7,496 nt of DNA from Planctomycetaceae bacterium (GCA_031259095.1 JAIRLW010000211.1:1-7496), one strand, 5' to 3'. Counted from the first letter of the stretch, positions 1 to 7,215 are shown. The notes: generated by a model not told the origin, from the sequence alone. Translations and numbers: made by a program.

Positions 1-18
1 TGATCACGAGGTCAACTT

Positions 19-413
19 ATGAACGCCTATCACTTATCATCCGCCGAAATCGCAGGACTGAAACTCCTGCCTAAAACGCTCAAGCAAAAGCGGGAAGCCG
101 ATCGCGTCAAAGCCGTTTACATGCTCGGAGCCGGTTATGCCGTTTCCGACGTTGCTTTCATTCTTGACCTATGCGAAGAAACCGTCCGTTTGCATTTTTT
201 ACCGGCGTAGAGCCCAAACTTAAATCAGATCGAACGATTGTGGGGCTTTTTCAAGAAAACAATTTTATACAATAAGTCTATCGAAAAGTTTTCCGGCTTT
301 CAAGAATCATGCCGAAGCTTTTTTCGTTATCAAAAAAGTATGCGGAGAACTTGCGCACACTCGTCACCGATAACTTTCATCTCGTCAAAAAAAACGATTT
401 TCAAAAGGAATAG
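19..413 (+). pseudogene. IS630-family transposase remnant: internal deletion, nonsense codon and two frameshifts
   Basis: The ATG at 19 follows a GAGG ribosome-binding site (8-11). The first 57 or so codons encode an N-terminal helix-turn-helix of IS630 type (LSSAEIAGL start, then AVSDVAFILDLCEETVR). At about 184-192 the frame passes straight into the C-terminal motif LHFLPA-stop-SPNLNQIERLWGFFKK, whose Glu (codon 232-234) is the third residue of the DDE triad. The central part, which carries the two catalytic Asp residues and is roughly 200 residues in this family, is missing although the frame is kept. A TAG at 208-210 sits where the family usually has Tyr in LPxYSPNLN. The tail is then split: FKNHAEAFF reads in the next frame (299-325), and LSKKYAENLRTLVTDNFHLV reads in the third frame (327-386), ending at the TAG at 411-413. 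The protein cannot be catalytic. The left IS end appears to be outside the window, and I could not identify terminal inverted repeats. The family call is firm from the motifs; the exact decay history is inferred. Confidence 0.88.
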
Positions 414-442
414 GGGATACATAAAGAATTAAGGAGATAACG

Positions 443-1453
443 ATGAGACCATCGCATAAAAGATATATTGCCGTTGCGGTAATTATTGTTTTGAATCTGA
501 TTGTTCTTTTTTGTGTTCGGTATTGGCATAAAAGTCATCAGGTTACTTTGGAAGCGGAACCGTATCGTCCTGGTATAGGCGGACCAGCAATGGAAGCTTT
601 CGACAAGCATACTGATATGTGGATAAAGGAAATGCAATCTGAATCCATCGAAGAATCGTTTGCGTTGTTGAATGATTATAATGAGTATCATTATTCCAAA
701 ATAACACAATACTCAGGGTTTCGTATGTCTCTTAACACACCTGAAGATCGTGAAAAAAGATTGTACCAATATATGGTTCCTCAAGCGTTGAGTAACAGAC
801 GCTTTCTTAAAGCTCTTGAGGATTTGAAAAAGTTCCCACGTCGTCAATGTATCAAATTATTGACCCAATGTATTCAAGATAATTTAAAGGAGAAAATAAG
901 ATTATATGAATTGGATACAGTAGGTACTGTGAATAAGGGAAAACATTATGGTAATCATGTCCTTTACGCGGGAAATGACGCCGACGATTATCGTTCCCAT
1001 AGATCACCGGGCGCAGATATAACACAATATTCGTTGCATTATGGAGTATTATCGTGTGTTTTGCTTGCCGGTCAATTAGAACTGGGTCAAGAAATGAGAC
1101 CGGTCATCGAAGCGGTCATTCAGCAGGCAAAAAAAGAATATGCGTTATATAACAGCCTCGACGATAAAGCGTCGTCGTTTAAGCATGTTACCATTAAGCA
1201 ATCGATTTACAATCCATCGGTTCTTGTAACGGGGACATTGTGTGATCGTTCATGGAATGTCGATTTGAAAAAAGAATTGTCCGGCAAGGGAAAATTGATC
1301 CATCGCGAAACTGTCGATTATCGTGCGCGTATGACCCAATACGATTGGCCCGCTGCTGAAGGATGGATGAAACCCGAACCATTCAATTCAACGCTTCCTT
1401 TTCGCTATTACGAAAAACTCACCGATAAGGAATTTAACGCCGCTTTTCCATAG
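443..1453 (+). CDS. Membrane-anchored protein of unknown function (336 aa)
   Basis: I do not recognise this protein. The ATG at 443 is preceded by a strong AAGGAG site (431-436) with six bases of spacing, so the start is well supported. Residues 1-7 are basic (RPSHKR), followed by one hydrophobic helix at about 8-26 and then a soluble domain of about 300 residues with no second membrane segment. By the positive-inside rule, the bulk should face the periplasm or extracytoplasmic space. The soluble part is polar and probably mainly helical in its first half. It has a histidine- and aspartate-rich stretch at about 168-200 (HYGNH, NDADDYRSHRSPGAD) and a short hydrophobic helix near 201-212. Cysteines at about 136, 143, 205 and 267 are not arranged as an obvious metal site. 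The gene begins 29 bases after the end of the IS630 remnant and converges on the small lipoprotein gene. It looks like a real coding gene from its length and ribosome-binding site. A transmembrane signal anchor is more likely than a cleaved signal peptide, since no clear cleavage site follows the helix. Confidence 0.82.
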   Translation: MRPSHKRYIAVAVIIVLNLIVLFCVRYWHKSHQVTLEAEPYRPGIGGPAMEAFDKHTDMWIKEMQSESIEESFALLNDYNEYHYSKITQYSGFRMSLNTPEDREKRLYQYMVPQALSNRRFLKALEDLKKFPRRQCIKLLTQCIQDNLKEKIRLYELDTVGTVNKGKHYGNHVLYAGNDADDYRSHRSPGADITQYSLHYGVLSCVLLAGQLELGQEMRPVIEAVIQQAKKEYALYNSLDDKASSFKHVTIKQSIYNPSVLVTGTLCDRSWNVDLKKELSGKGKLIHRETVDYRARMTQYDWPAAEGWMKPEPFNSTLPFRYYEKLTDKEFNAAFP

Positions 1454-1531
1454 AGACCGCCTTGAGCAAAAAGTCCGTGTTACAATAAAGAAGCGTTAAA
1501 ATAGAGAATCCCCAATAGTTAACTTTAAGAA

Positions 1532-1744
1532 TCAGTTCGGTTGTCCTATAATCGGAACAACCGGTGGAACGGCGGAATTGACGCCTGTTAATTGTTCCAG
1601 TGTATCAAGACGCTGTTCAACACGGAGAAACCGCGATTCATCAATCTTATGTTCGCAGTGAATTGATTTTCCGCCGATACTCAAACAGCCGGTAAAAACC
1701 GAACACAAGACGGAAATCAGAAAAAAAGTGATACTGATTCTCAT
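1532..1744 (-). CDS. Small putative lipoprotein with a predicted coiled-coil segment (70 aa)
   Basis: The open frame runs back to 1921, but the ATG at 1744 is the better start. It has AAGGA seven bases upstream and opens directly into a signal sequence: MRIS, a hydrophobic core, then VFTGC with Cys20 as the likely lipidated residue. Phe at -3 is less usual than Leu, so the lipobox is good but not perfect. The mature part is about 50 residues. It contains a heptad-like amphipathic stretch (residues about 34-54, with Leu/Val spaced in RFLRVEQRLDTLEQL) that could form a short coiled coil, and it ends in a Pro/Val-rich tail. Such proteins usually sit on the outer or inner membrane. Function is unknown. 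It is convergent with the 336-residue protein gene, with 78 bases between the two stops and no clear terminator hairpin there. Confidence 0.7.
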   Translation of the reverse strand: MRISITFFLISVLCSVFTGCLSIGGKSIHCEHKIDESRFLRVEQRLDTLEQLTGVNSAVPPVVPIIGQPN

Positions 1745-1942
1745 TGTTTTTTCCTTGAATTTTATACACCTTCCATAACATCGGCAAAACTGTCCGAAAA
1801 TATACAGAAAAAATGGATATTTACCGGCAAAACAAAGAAAAATATCAGAAATCGCCGACTCCGCTTGTATGATTTCAACGTTGATTATTGTCGTGAACAG
1901 TTCGCGTTGTGAGAAATACAAAGAAAAATTTTATCTATTCTC

Positions 1943-1971
1943 TTGATTTTTCCTAAATTATAACCTATAAA
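1943..1971 (+). promoter_or_regulatory. Predicted sigma-70-type promoter for the DUF1080 gene
   Basis: A -35 box TTGATT (1943-1948) and a -10 box TATAAA (1966-1971) are separated by exactly 17 bases. Transcription would begin near 1978, giving a leader of about 93 bases before the ATG at 2071. A second TATAAC at 1959-1964 lies too close to the -35 box to pair with it. The surroundings are A/T-rich, so chance matches are possible. Confidence 0.45.
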
Positions 1972-1986
1972 TATGCTCTGGATAAC

Positions 1987-2024
1987 TTGGTATATTCAGC
2001 CGTGTATTCATAAAGAGGTACCAA
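1987..2024. repeat. Short inverted repeat in the predicted DUF1080 leader
   Basis: TTGGTA (1987-1992) is complementary to TACCAA (2019-2024), with a 26-base interior. It lies in the predicted 5' leader just downstream of the promoter, where it could be an operator or a weak RNA stem. Six base pairs with a long loop is weak evidence. Confidence 0.25.
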
Positions 2025-2070
2025 AAAACAGTCATTACCGTGACGCAACCCTTAGAAAAATTTAAAATTT

Positions 2071-2769
2071 ATGAGAACAATTTTAACTCCGATTTTTGTA
2101 TTGACATTTATTTTCACAACAAATTTATCCGTTATTGCGGACACGAATGACGATAGATTTGTTTCGATTTTCAACGGTACGGATTTAACCGATTGGTCAG
2201 GAATTCCGGACGGTTGGAAAGTGGAAGACGGCTGTATTGTCGGCGAAAGCACGCCCGAAAAACCGTGCAAAAAATCGCATTATCTTTACTGGACAAAAAA
2301 AGAACCGGATAATTTTCATCTCAAATTAACGTTTCGGTTACAAGGCAACGGTAATTCGGGCATTCAATTTCGCAGCGAAAAACGTCCGAATTGGGATACC
2401 TACGGTTATCAGGCGGATGTGGATGCCAGTCTTCAGTGGACAGGTTGCCTGTTCCACCACAAACGCGCCGCCGTTGTCAAACGCGGATTTGATAACATTG
2501 TTGATCCCGATGGTAAGGTTCATTCAAAACAATTTGCGAATCCTGATGAACTGATCAAATTCTATAAACCCAACGATTGGAATGATTACGAAATTATTGC
2601 CGACGGAAGTGTGATGACGCTTTTGATTAACGGCAAAATGATGTGTCGGGTGGATGATCGACACGCAATGGAATCAGCCAAATCTGGAATTATTGCTCTT
2701 CAAATGCACCAAGGACCGCCGATGAAAGTCGAGTTTAAAAATATTCGGTTTAAGGAACTAAAAAAATAA
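2071..2769 (+). CDS. Secreted DUF1080 / 3-keto-disaccharide hydrolase-like protein (232 aa)
   Basis: This is a single-domain member of the DUF1080 family (3-keto-disaccharide hydrolase domain, concanavalin-A-like jelly roll), which is expanded in Planctomycetota, Verrucomicrobiota and some Bacteroidota and linked to glycan or modified-sugar breakdown. A signal peptide covers residues 1-23, with likely cleavage after VIA, so the protein is exported. Family landmarks follow in order: FNGTDLTDW (34-42), the GWKVEDGCIVG strand (48-58), NSGIQFRSE (95-103), GYQADVD (112-118), WNDYEIIADG (170-179) and the closing SGIIALQMHQGPPMKVEFKNIRFKEL block (205-230). The length is typical for one complete domain. 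The start is the first in-frame ATG with a signal peptide behind it. No Shine-Dalgarno site is visible upstream: the sequence is A/T-rich. The actual substrate cannot be read from the sequence, and no sugar oxidoreductase or transporter gene is adjacent. It is convergent with fic. Confidence 0.92.
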   Translation: MRTILTPIFVLTFIFTTNLSVIADTNDDRFVSIFNGTDLTDWSGIPDGWKVEDGCIVGESTPEKPCKKSHYLYWTKKEPDNFHLKLTFRLQGNGNSGIQFRSEKRPNWDTYGYQADVDASLQWTGCLFHHKRAAVVKRGFDNIVDPDGKVHSKQFANPDELIKFYKPNDWNDYEIIADGSVMTLLINGKMMCRVDDRHAMESAKSGIIALQMHQGPPMKVEFKNIRFKELKK

Positions 2770-2790
2770 TGCCAGCCGTGTTAGCGGCTG
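2760..2790. terminator. Hairpin between convergent genes, probable weak bidirectional terminator
   Basis: CAGCCG (2773-2778) pairs with CGGCTG (2785-2790) around a six-base loop, four bases after the DUF1080 stop codon. Read on the - strand, the stem is followed after a few bases by a run of seven T (complement of 2760-2766), which suits termination of the fic transcript. On the + strand the next T-run is about 20 bases away. The stem is short and the T-run is offset, so this is a moderate call. Confidence 0.45.
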
Positions 2791-2857
2791 CAGGATCATA
2801 ATCTGTGGATTTTTCTCTCTGTGTGTTCTGGTAAAAATAAAATAGACCGTCGCATTA

Positions 2858-2882
2858 GTCCCTATTGTCCCCAATGTCCCTC
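2858..2882. repeat. 9-bp tandem repeat, about 2.8 copies
   Basis: GTCCCTATT (2858-2866), GTCCCCAAT (2867-2875) and GTCCCTC (2876-2882) are head-to-tail copies of a unit close to GTCCCnAnT. The array lies in the non-coding gap between the DUF1080 and fic stops. It is too short to be a CRISPR array or an origin. It resembles the small repeats that spread between genes in some genomes. Confidence 0.5.
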
Positions 2883-2942
2883 AAAATCTGAAATAATCGG
2901 AAATTCCAGTAAAATATTACGAATTATTTTTGCGCGACTTCG

Positions 2943-3668
2943 TTATTCCGGTTCAGGATAAAAATAGTTACCCCATTCTGAATAAACATCTTGTGCCGAA
3001 AGACAAGTATCGGTTAAATATCCGCGAACAGAAGAAAATTCCTGCAACCCGCGATAATAAAATTGTTTGTGCCGCTCGTCTATGATGAATGGAACAATAT
3101 TGTTTTTCAAACATTCCCGAAACATAATTAATCGTCCAACTCTGCCGTTGCCGTCTTGAAACGGGTGAATTTTCTCGAAACGATAATGATATTCCACAAT
3201 ATGTGCCAACTCTATTTCAAAAATGGAATCGTACCAATTGTTGAGATTATTTATTTCTGTTTCCACTTCTTGCGGTAATGTCGTTTGAACGCCTCCCACT
3301 TCGTTGGGCATTTTTTTCCAATCGCCCACATTAAACCATTTTTTTGCTGCATCGGCAGCGCTTGTTTTCAAGATGAAATGAAATCTTTTAATCAGATCGT
3401 TTGATAATGGAGAGTCTATGGTATCAAGAAGATAATCAAATGCAACAAAATGATTTGAAGTTTCAATAATATCGTCAACCGGTATTGCCGCTTCGTCTTT
3501 GAATCCTATTGTACGTGTTTCAAAAATATAACGGGTTTGTTCTTCGGTAAGACGACTACCTTCGATTCGATTAGAATTGTAGGCAAGACTAACTTGTGTT
3601 TTATGATACAAGCCGCCTTTCCGTTTTGCCTGTCTTTCGTCAATTAAGTACGATAAAATGTTTGCCAT
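2943..3668 (-). CDS. Fic family protein (probable AMPylase), class II (241 aa)
   Basis: Fic enzymes usually transfer AMP from ATP to a hydroxyl side chain of a target protein. The complete active-site signature HPFxDGNGRxGR is present at residues 168-179, with catalytic His168 and the phosphate-binding DGNGR loop intact. An N-terminal inhibitory motif of the form SxxxEG is at residues 32-37 (SNRIEG, Glu36), which places it in class II, where Glu blocks ATP gamma-phosphate binding until relieved. The segment before the active site (GDWKK, then LPQEVETEINNLNNWY at about 131-146) matches the usual flap and following helix. The start at 3668 keeps the inhibitory helix, and a poor AAAAAAAG is the only upstream purine run. 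No separate antitoxin gene is adjacent, which fits intramolecular inhibition. No C-terminal DNA-binding domain is present, unlike longer Fic proteins of about 370 residues. Targets are unknown. It lies 102 bases downstream of the RND gene on the same strand and could be co-transcribed or use its own promoter. Confidence 0.93.
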   Translation of the reverse strand: MANILSYLIDERQAKRKGGLYHKTQVSLAYNSNRIEGSRLTEEQTRYIFETRTIGFKDEAAIPVDDIIETSNHFVAFDYLLDTIDSPLSNDLIKRFHFILKTSAADAAKKWFNVGDWKKMPNEVGGVQTTLPQEVETEINNLNNWYDSIFEIELAHIVEYHYRFEKIHPFQDGNGRVGRLIMFRECLKNNIVPFIIDERHKQFYYRGLQEFSSVRGYLTDTCLSAQDVYSEWGNYFYPEPE

Positions 3669-3684
3669 CTTTTTTTAACAAAAC

Positions 3685-3739
3685 GAAATTGATTGAATTT
3701 GACCGAAATCAATTTTAGCCGATTTCAGTCGAATTCGGT
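3685..3739. repeat. Overlapping inverted repeats between the RND gene and fic
   Basis: AAATTGATT (3686-3694) is perfectly complementary to AATCAATTT (3707-3715) with a 12-base loop, extendable by one G-T pair. Two further pairings reuse the same bases: GAAATC (3705-3710) with GATTTC (3721-3726), and ACCGAA (3702-3707) with TTCGGT (3734-3739). No T-run directly follows any stem on the - strand, so this is not a standard terminator. It sits immediately upstream of fic and could be an operator or alternative leader structure. Confidence 0.5.
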
Positions 3740-3770
3740 TGATCAAAAAACGAGTTTTTAGAAGTTTCCT

Positions 3771-6700
3771 TTATTGAGAGTCGTGAGAAAAATCGGGCGG
3801 ATTCTTTCCGAACAGTTGGGAAAGACCATAACGAATATCCATTACCAGGCTGAGCATGAGCGGAACAACAAACAGTGAGAACAGTGTTGCGCAAATCAAG
3901 CCGCCAATCACCACCGAACCTATTCCACGATATAACTCACTGCCCGCACCGGATTTCACCACAAGCGGCGTCATCCCAATAACCGCTGCTGATGTTGTCA
4001 TGAAAATCGGGCGGATCCGCGTCCGAACCGCCTCACGAATCGCTTCACGATAATTCATCTTTTCAATAATATCCGTTTCCGATTCTCCACGCCCTTTCAT
4101 AAAATTCAACGTCTGGTGAACTAACAAAATCGCATTGTTGACAACAACCCCAATTAATAAAATAAAACCAAGCATTGTCAATGTATCCATCTGTTGCGTT
4201 GGATCGTAGTGATTGGTAATCGCCAACCCAATAAATCCACCAACCATCGCAAACGGAACACTAAACATTATCACAAACGGATACAGAAAACTTTCAAATA
4301 ACCCCGCCATTAAAAGATAGGTAATCAAAAGCGAAAGGAAGAATCGCGATGAAATCAAATTAAGAACCGATTCCAAATTCAATCCCGTCCATCTTCCTAA
4401 CATTGCACGCCGTGTTTGGGAAAGTTTGTCGGCATTGCCCGATAATTTGACAAACGTATCCGGCGTCATTCCGCCTTCACGATGTGATTCTTCAACAATC
4501 TGCAAAATCTGCGTTTGAGCAGTCTCCAACGCCACTTCGGGAGGCGGACTCACCGTAAGTCGAATCGCCCGCTCTTGTTCTACACGGCGAATCTGTTGCG
4601 AAGCATCCGCCTTCACAAAACTCACTAATTGACCCACCGGCATCAATTGCCGCTTCCCCTCTTTGTCCTGAATCGAAACAGGAAGCGTTTCAAATTCATC
4701 AGGCGTTAACGGAATATCAGGATCACGAATCAATGTTAAATCGATATTATCGCCTTCATAGTCAAAATCGCCCACGTAAATTCCGTCAATCATGGCGCGG
4801 GACGCATAAGCCAACGACTGCACACTCAACCCAAGTTCTTTCGCCCTCACCTGATCCACAACAATTTCCCATTCGGGACCGTTCAGATCATAATTTGCCG
4901 GTTCACTTCGAACCCCGGCACGAGAGAACACCCCGACTAATCGTTGTTCCAGATAATTGGTTGAATCGCGAAGCCGTTGCATGTCGGAACCAATCACTTC
5001 GATCTGCACAGAATTAGAACCGCCACCGCGCCTGCCGAAAATCCCTTGCTGCTGGGCATTGCCGGAACAACCGGGAATCGCATTCATCATCGTGTTCAGA
5101 AGAACTTCAAGCGGTTTGACTAAATTGTCGTCTTTGCTGGTTACGTTCATAAAAACACCCTGATTACGAACAACAATATAGAAACTTTTAATCGGCGGAA
5201 TTTTAGAAATCACTTTTTTGGTTCGGGTGTCAACGATTTCCTGAATTGCGGAGGCTTCCTCAACCGTTTGGGCTTCCCAATACGGTCTTAAAAATTCTTC
5301 GGCACGCCGACCAACAAGAACATTTTGTTGAATCGAATACGCCGGCGGAAGAAGCATATTACCGTTCAACACGTTTTTATTACCGGTTGGAAGATAACTT
5401 GCGGGCGGCATCAGGTTGAAACTCAGAAGTGTTGCGGCGCCGGAAATGAACACAATAATCATTATTCTGACCCAAATACCGGAAAAACTTCGGAAAGTCA
5501 AAAAATACACCAAATGAGCAAAACCTTCCGCAAGTTTTTGACAAATCGGCGCCAGTCCAAACAAAGAACGTACAACACGATAACAGTAATTGTGTTGTTG
5601 TGTTGGTTTTTCACGAAGCCAGTTGACCGCGCAAACCGGAATAACAGTAATCGCAATCAATAACGAAATTAACACCGATGCGGAAATAGCAATAGCAATA
5701 TCATAAAACAGTTGTCCCGATTCTTCCTGAATCGTTAACACGGGACAGAAAACAGCAACAGTGGTCAATGTTTGTGCCAAAACCGCGCCCCAAACTTCTT
5801 TTGTTCCTTCGTAAGCGGCAACGAGAACAGTTTTACCCAAATGAAGATGCCGGTCGATATTTTCCAACACCACAATCGCACAATCCACCACCATTCCAAT
5901 TGCAAACGCAAGTCCGGCTAACGAAATCACATTGATATTACGACCGGCGGCGTAAAGAACGACAAATGTTCCGACAATCGAAATCGGAATCGCAATCGAA
6001 ATAATAAGAGTCGGACGAAAACTTCGTAGGAAAAGAAGAAGGACAATAATTGCCAACATACCGCCTTCGTACATATTTTGCCGGACGAGAGCGACGGCGT
6101 TGTTGATATAGAGGGAATCGTCATATAATAATTCAAATTTGATTTTGTAGCGGTCATTTTTGTAAAGAGCGAGTATTCCTCCCGGTTTGGAGATTTCCTT
6201 ACCGATGCGGTTTACTTCCTGCATGATGCTTAAAACATTGGCGCCGGTGTCGCGCCGAAAATACATGGACATTGAAGTTCGTCCCATACTTTGGTTAAAA
6301 TACGTATTCTTTTTCAATGCCAAACAAGGAGTTGCAATATCTTTGAGATAGATTGGGGCGCCATCGACGTATTTAACGATCACATTACGAATTGGTTCTA
6401 ATGAATCGTACCGTCCCAGAACTCGAAAACGAATATCTTGTCGTCCGTTGGACAAATCGCCGGCGGATTCGTTGAGATTATCATTCATGATTGCAGTCCG
6501 AAGTTCATCGACAGAGATACCGGCTTGTGCCAACACCACCGGATCAAACCGGACTTGAACTTCGTGTTCACGCCCGCCATAAACATCGACTTGTGCTAAA
6601 CCTTTAATTCGTTCAAAGGCTGGTTTAACAAAACGGTCAGCATAATCATAAAACTCTGCCATTTCGAATTCGGGATTATTCTGTGAGGTGAACAATCCGA

Positions 6701-7118
6701 AGGCGATAGCTTCATCGGTATTTGCGCTGGCGGCGCGAATGACTGGACGTTCAACATCATCGGGATAACGCGGAACTTCATTAAGGCGGTTGGAGGTTTC
6801 CTGCACGGCGCGGCTCATATCATAACCGACGGTAAATTCGAGTTCGATTCGTCCTTCACCTAATTGGGCGGTTGAGGTCATTTGATAGAGTCCTTGCAAT
6901 GTTTTAAGTTTTTTCTCTTGTTCCATGAGAATAGACTTTTCAACTTCTTCGGGACTTCGTCCTTGCCAGGTGGTGCGAATTGTAACGACGGGGCGTTCCA
7001 CATCCGGCGTCATCTGAACGGGAACAGCAAACAATGCCAGAACCCCAAAAAGAATTGTCAACAAAACCCCAACAGCAACCTTAACAGGATTGTTAATCGA
7101 GAATTTAATAATGTCCAT
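3771..7118 (-). CDS. RND efflux pump inner-membrane subunit, HAE-1/AcrB-like (1115 aa)
   Basis: This is the proton-driven inner-membrane transporter of a tripartite RND exporter of the AcrB/MexB superfamily. The ATG at 7118 is chosen because the protein then opens with the typical MDIIKFSINNPVKV and TM1; a TTG at 7145 would add nine atypical residues. Topology by eye is 12 helices: TM1 at about 11-32, TM2-6 at about 351-497, TM7 at about 548-568, and TM8-12 at about 927-1092. Two large periplasmic loops (about 33-345 and 569-925) carry the porter and docking subdomains. In TM4 the relay motif is GMVVDCAIVVLEN with Asp412. The second Asp of the AcrB pair is Cys413, and the TM10 Lys position is Asn994 (VVVNNAILLV). 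A Gly/Gln/Arg-rich linker lies at about 688-702. Substrate cannot be deduced. No membrane-fusion or outer-membrane partner gene lies in the window. No Shine-Dalgarno is evident before the start. A predicted promoter and an operator-like palindrome lie upstream; fic follows downstream. Confidence 0.95.
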   Translation of the reverse strand: MDIIKFSINNPVKVAVGVLLTILFGVLALFAVPVQMTPDVERPVVTIRTTWQGRSPEEVEKSILMEQEKKLKTLQGLYQMTSTAQLGEGRIELEFTVGYDMSRAVQETSNRLNEVPRYPDDVERPVIRAASANTDEAIAFGLFTSQNNPEFEMAEFYDYADRFVKPAFERIKGLAQVDVYGGREHEVQVRFDPVVLAQAGISVDELRTAIMNDNLNESAGDLSNGRQDIRFRVLGRYDSLEPIRNVIVKYVDGAPIYLKDIATPCLALKKNTYFNQSMGRTSMSMYFRRDTGANVLSIMQEVNRIGKEISKPGGILALYKNDRYKIKFELLYDDSLYINNAVALVRQNMYEGGMLAIIVLLLFLRSFRPTLIISIAIPISIVGTFVVLYAAGRNINVISLAGLAFAIGMVVDCAIVVLENIDRHLHLGKTVLVAAYEGTKEVWGAVLAQTLTTVAVFCPVLTIQEESGQLFYDIAIAISASVLISLLIAITVIPVCAVNWLREKPTQQHNYCYRVVRSLFGLAPICQKLAEGFAHLVYFLTFRSFSGIWVRIMIIVFISGAATLLSFNLMPPASYLPTGNKNVLNGNMLLPPAYSIQQNVLVGRRAEEFLRPYWEAQTVEEASAIQEIVDTRTKKVISKIPPIKSFYIVVRNQGVFMNVTSKDDNLVKPLEVLLNTMMNAIPGCSGNAQQQGIFGRRGGGSNSVQIEVIGSDMQRLRDSTNYLEQRLVGVFSRAGVRSEPANYDLNGPEWEIVVDQVRAKELGLSVQSLAYASRAMIDGIYVGDFDYEGDNIDLTLIRDPDIPLTPDEFETLPVSIQDKEGKRQLMPVGQLVSFVKADASQQIRRVEQERAIRLTVSPPPEVALETAQTQILQIVEESHREGGMTPDTFVKLSGNADKLSQTRRAMLGRWTGLNLESVLNLISSRFFLSLLITYLLMAGLFESFLYPFVIMFSVPFAMVGGFIGLAITNHYDPTQQMDTLTMLGFILLIGVVVNNAILLVHQTLNFMKGRGESETDIIEKMNYREAIREAVRTRIRPIFMTTSAAVIGMTPLVVKSGAGSELYRGIGSVVIGGLICATLFSLFVVPLMLSLVMDIRYGLSQLFGKNPPDFSHDSQ

Positions 7119-7172
7119 AATATTAACCCAAACAGTGCATAACAATAAACGGACTTTTCATAAAGAATCCGC

Positions 7173-7201
7173 ATTTTATCCGAAACAGAATGCCATTGCA
7201 A
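7173..7201 (-). promoter_or_regulatory. Predicted sigma-70-type promoter for the RND gene
   Basis: On the - strand, TTGCAA (7201-7196) and TAAAAT (7178-7173) are separated by 17 bases. Transcription would begin near 7166, leaving a leader of about 48 bases before the ATG at 7118. The position suits the gene and supports its expression apart from the gene that probably lies further right. Confidence 0.5.
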
Positions 7202-7215
7202 GCAATTGAACCAAC

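Larger units (their letters stand above)
1745..2070. other. Divergent intergenic spacer of 326 bases
   Basis: The spacer lies between the lipoprotein gene (-) and the DUF1080 gene (+). The upstream extension of the lipoprotein frame to 1921 is open but has no ribosome-binding site and an unremarkable composition, so I treat it as non-coding. The right half holds the + strand promoter and an inverted repeat listed separately. On the - strand I see only weak promoter candidates for the lipoprotein, for example TTGCCG with TATAAA 15 bases apart, too close to the start codon to be convincing. The rest shows nothing recognisable. Confidence 0.6.

Noticed and set aside
238..432. A separate 64-residue gene starting at ATG-like TTG 238
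   Set aside because: It is the same reading frame as the transposase start, resumed after the TAG at 208. It encodes the IS630 C-terminal motif and then runs out of frame, so it is part of the pseudogene.
401..709. A 102-codon frame on the - strand opposite the 336-residue gene
   Set aside because: It is antisense to a gene with a strong ribosome-binding site, has no family features and looks like a shadow frame.
1745..1921. N-terminal extension of the small lipoprotein to 1921
   Set aside because: The extension would bury the signal sequence and lipobox inside the protein and has no ribosome-binding site, while the start at 1744 has one.
2858..2882. CRISPR-like array at the GTCCC repeats
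   Set aside because: The units are 9 bp, contiguous and without spacers.
5325..5663. A 112-codon + strand frame inside the RND gene
   Set aside because: It lies wholly antisense to conserved RND coding sequence, and its low-complexity Asn/Arg composition is typical of a shadow frame.
7119..7145. TTG start at 7145 for the RND pump
   Set aside because: It adds nine residues before the conserved family start. The ATG at 7118 opens exactly at the usual cytoplasmic lead into TM1.
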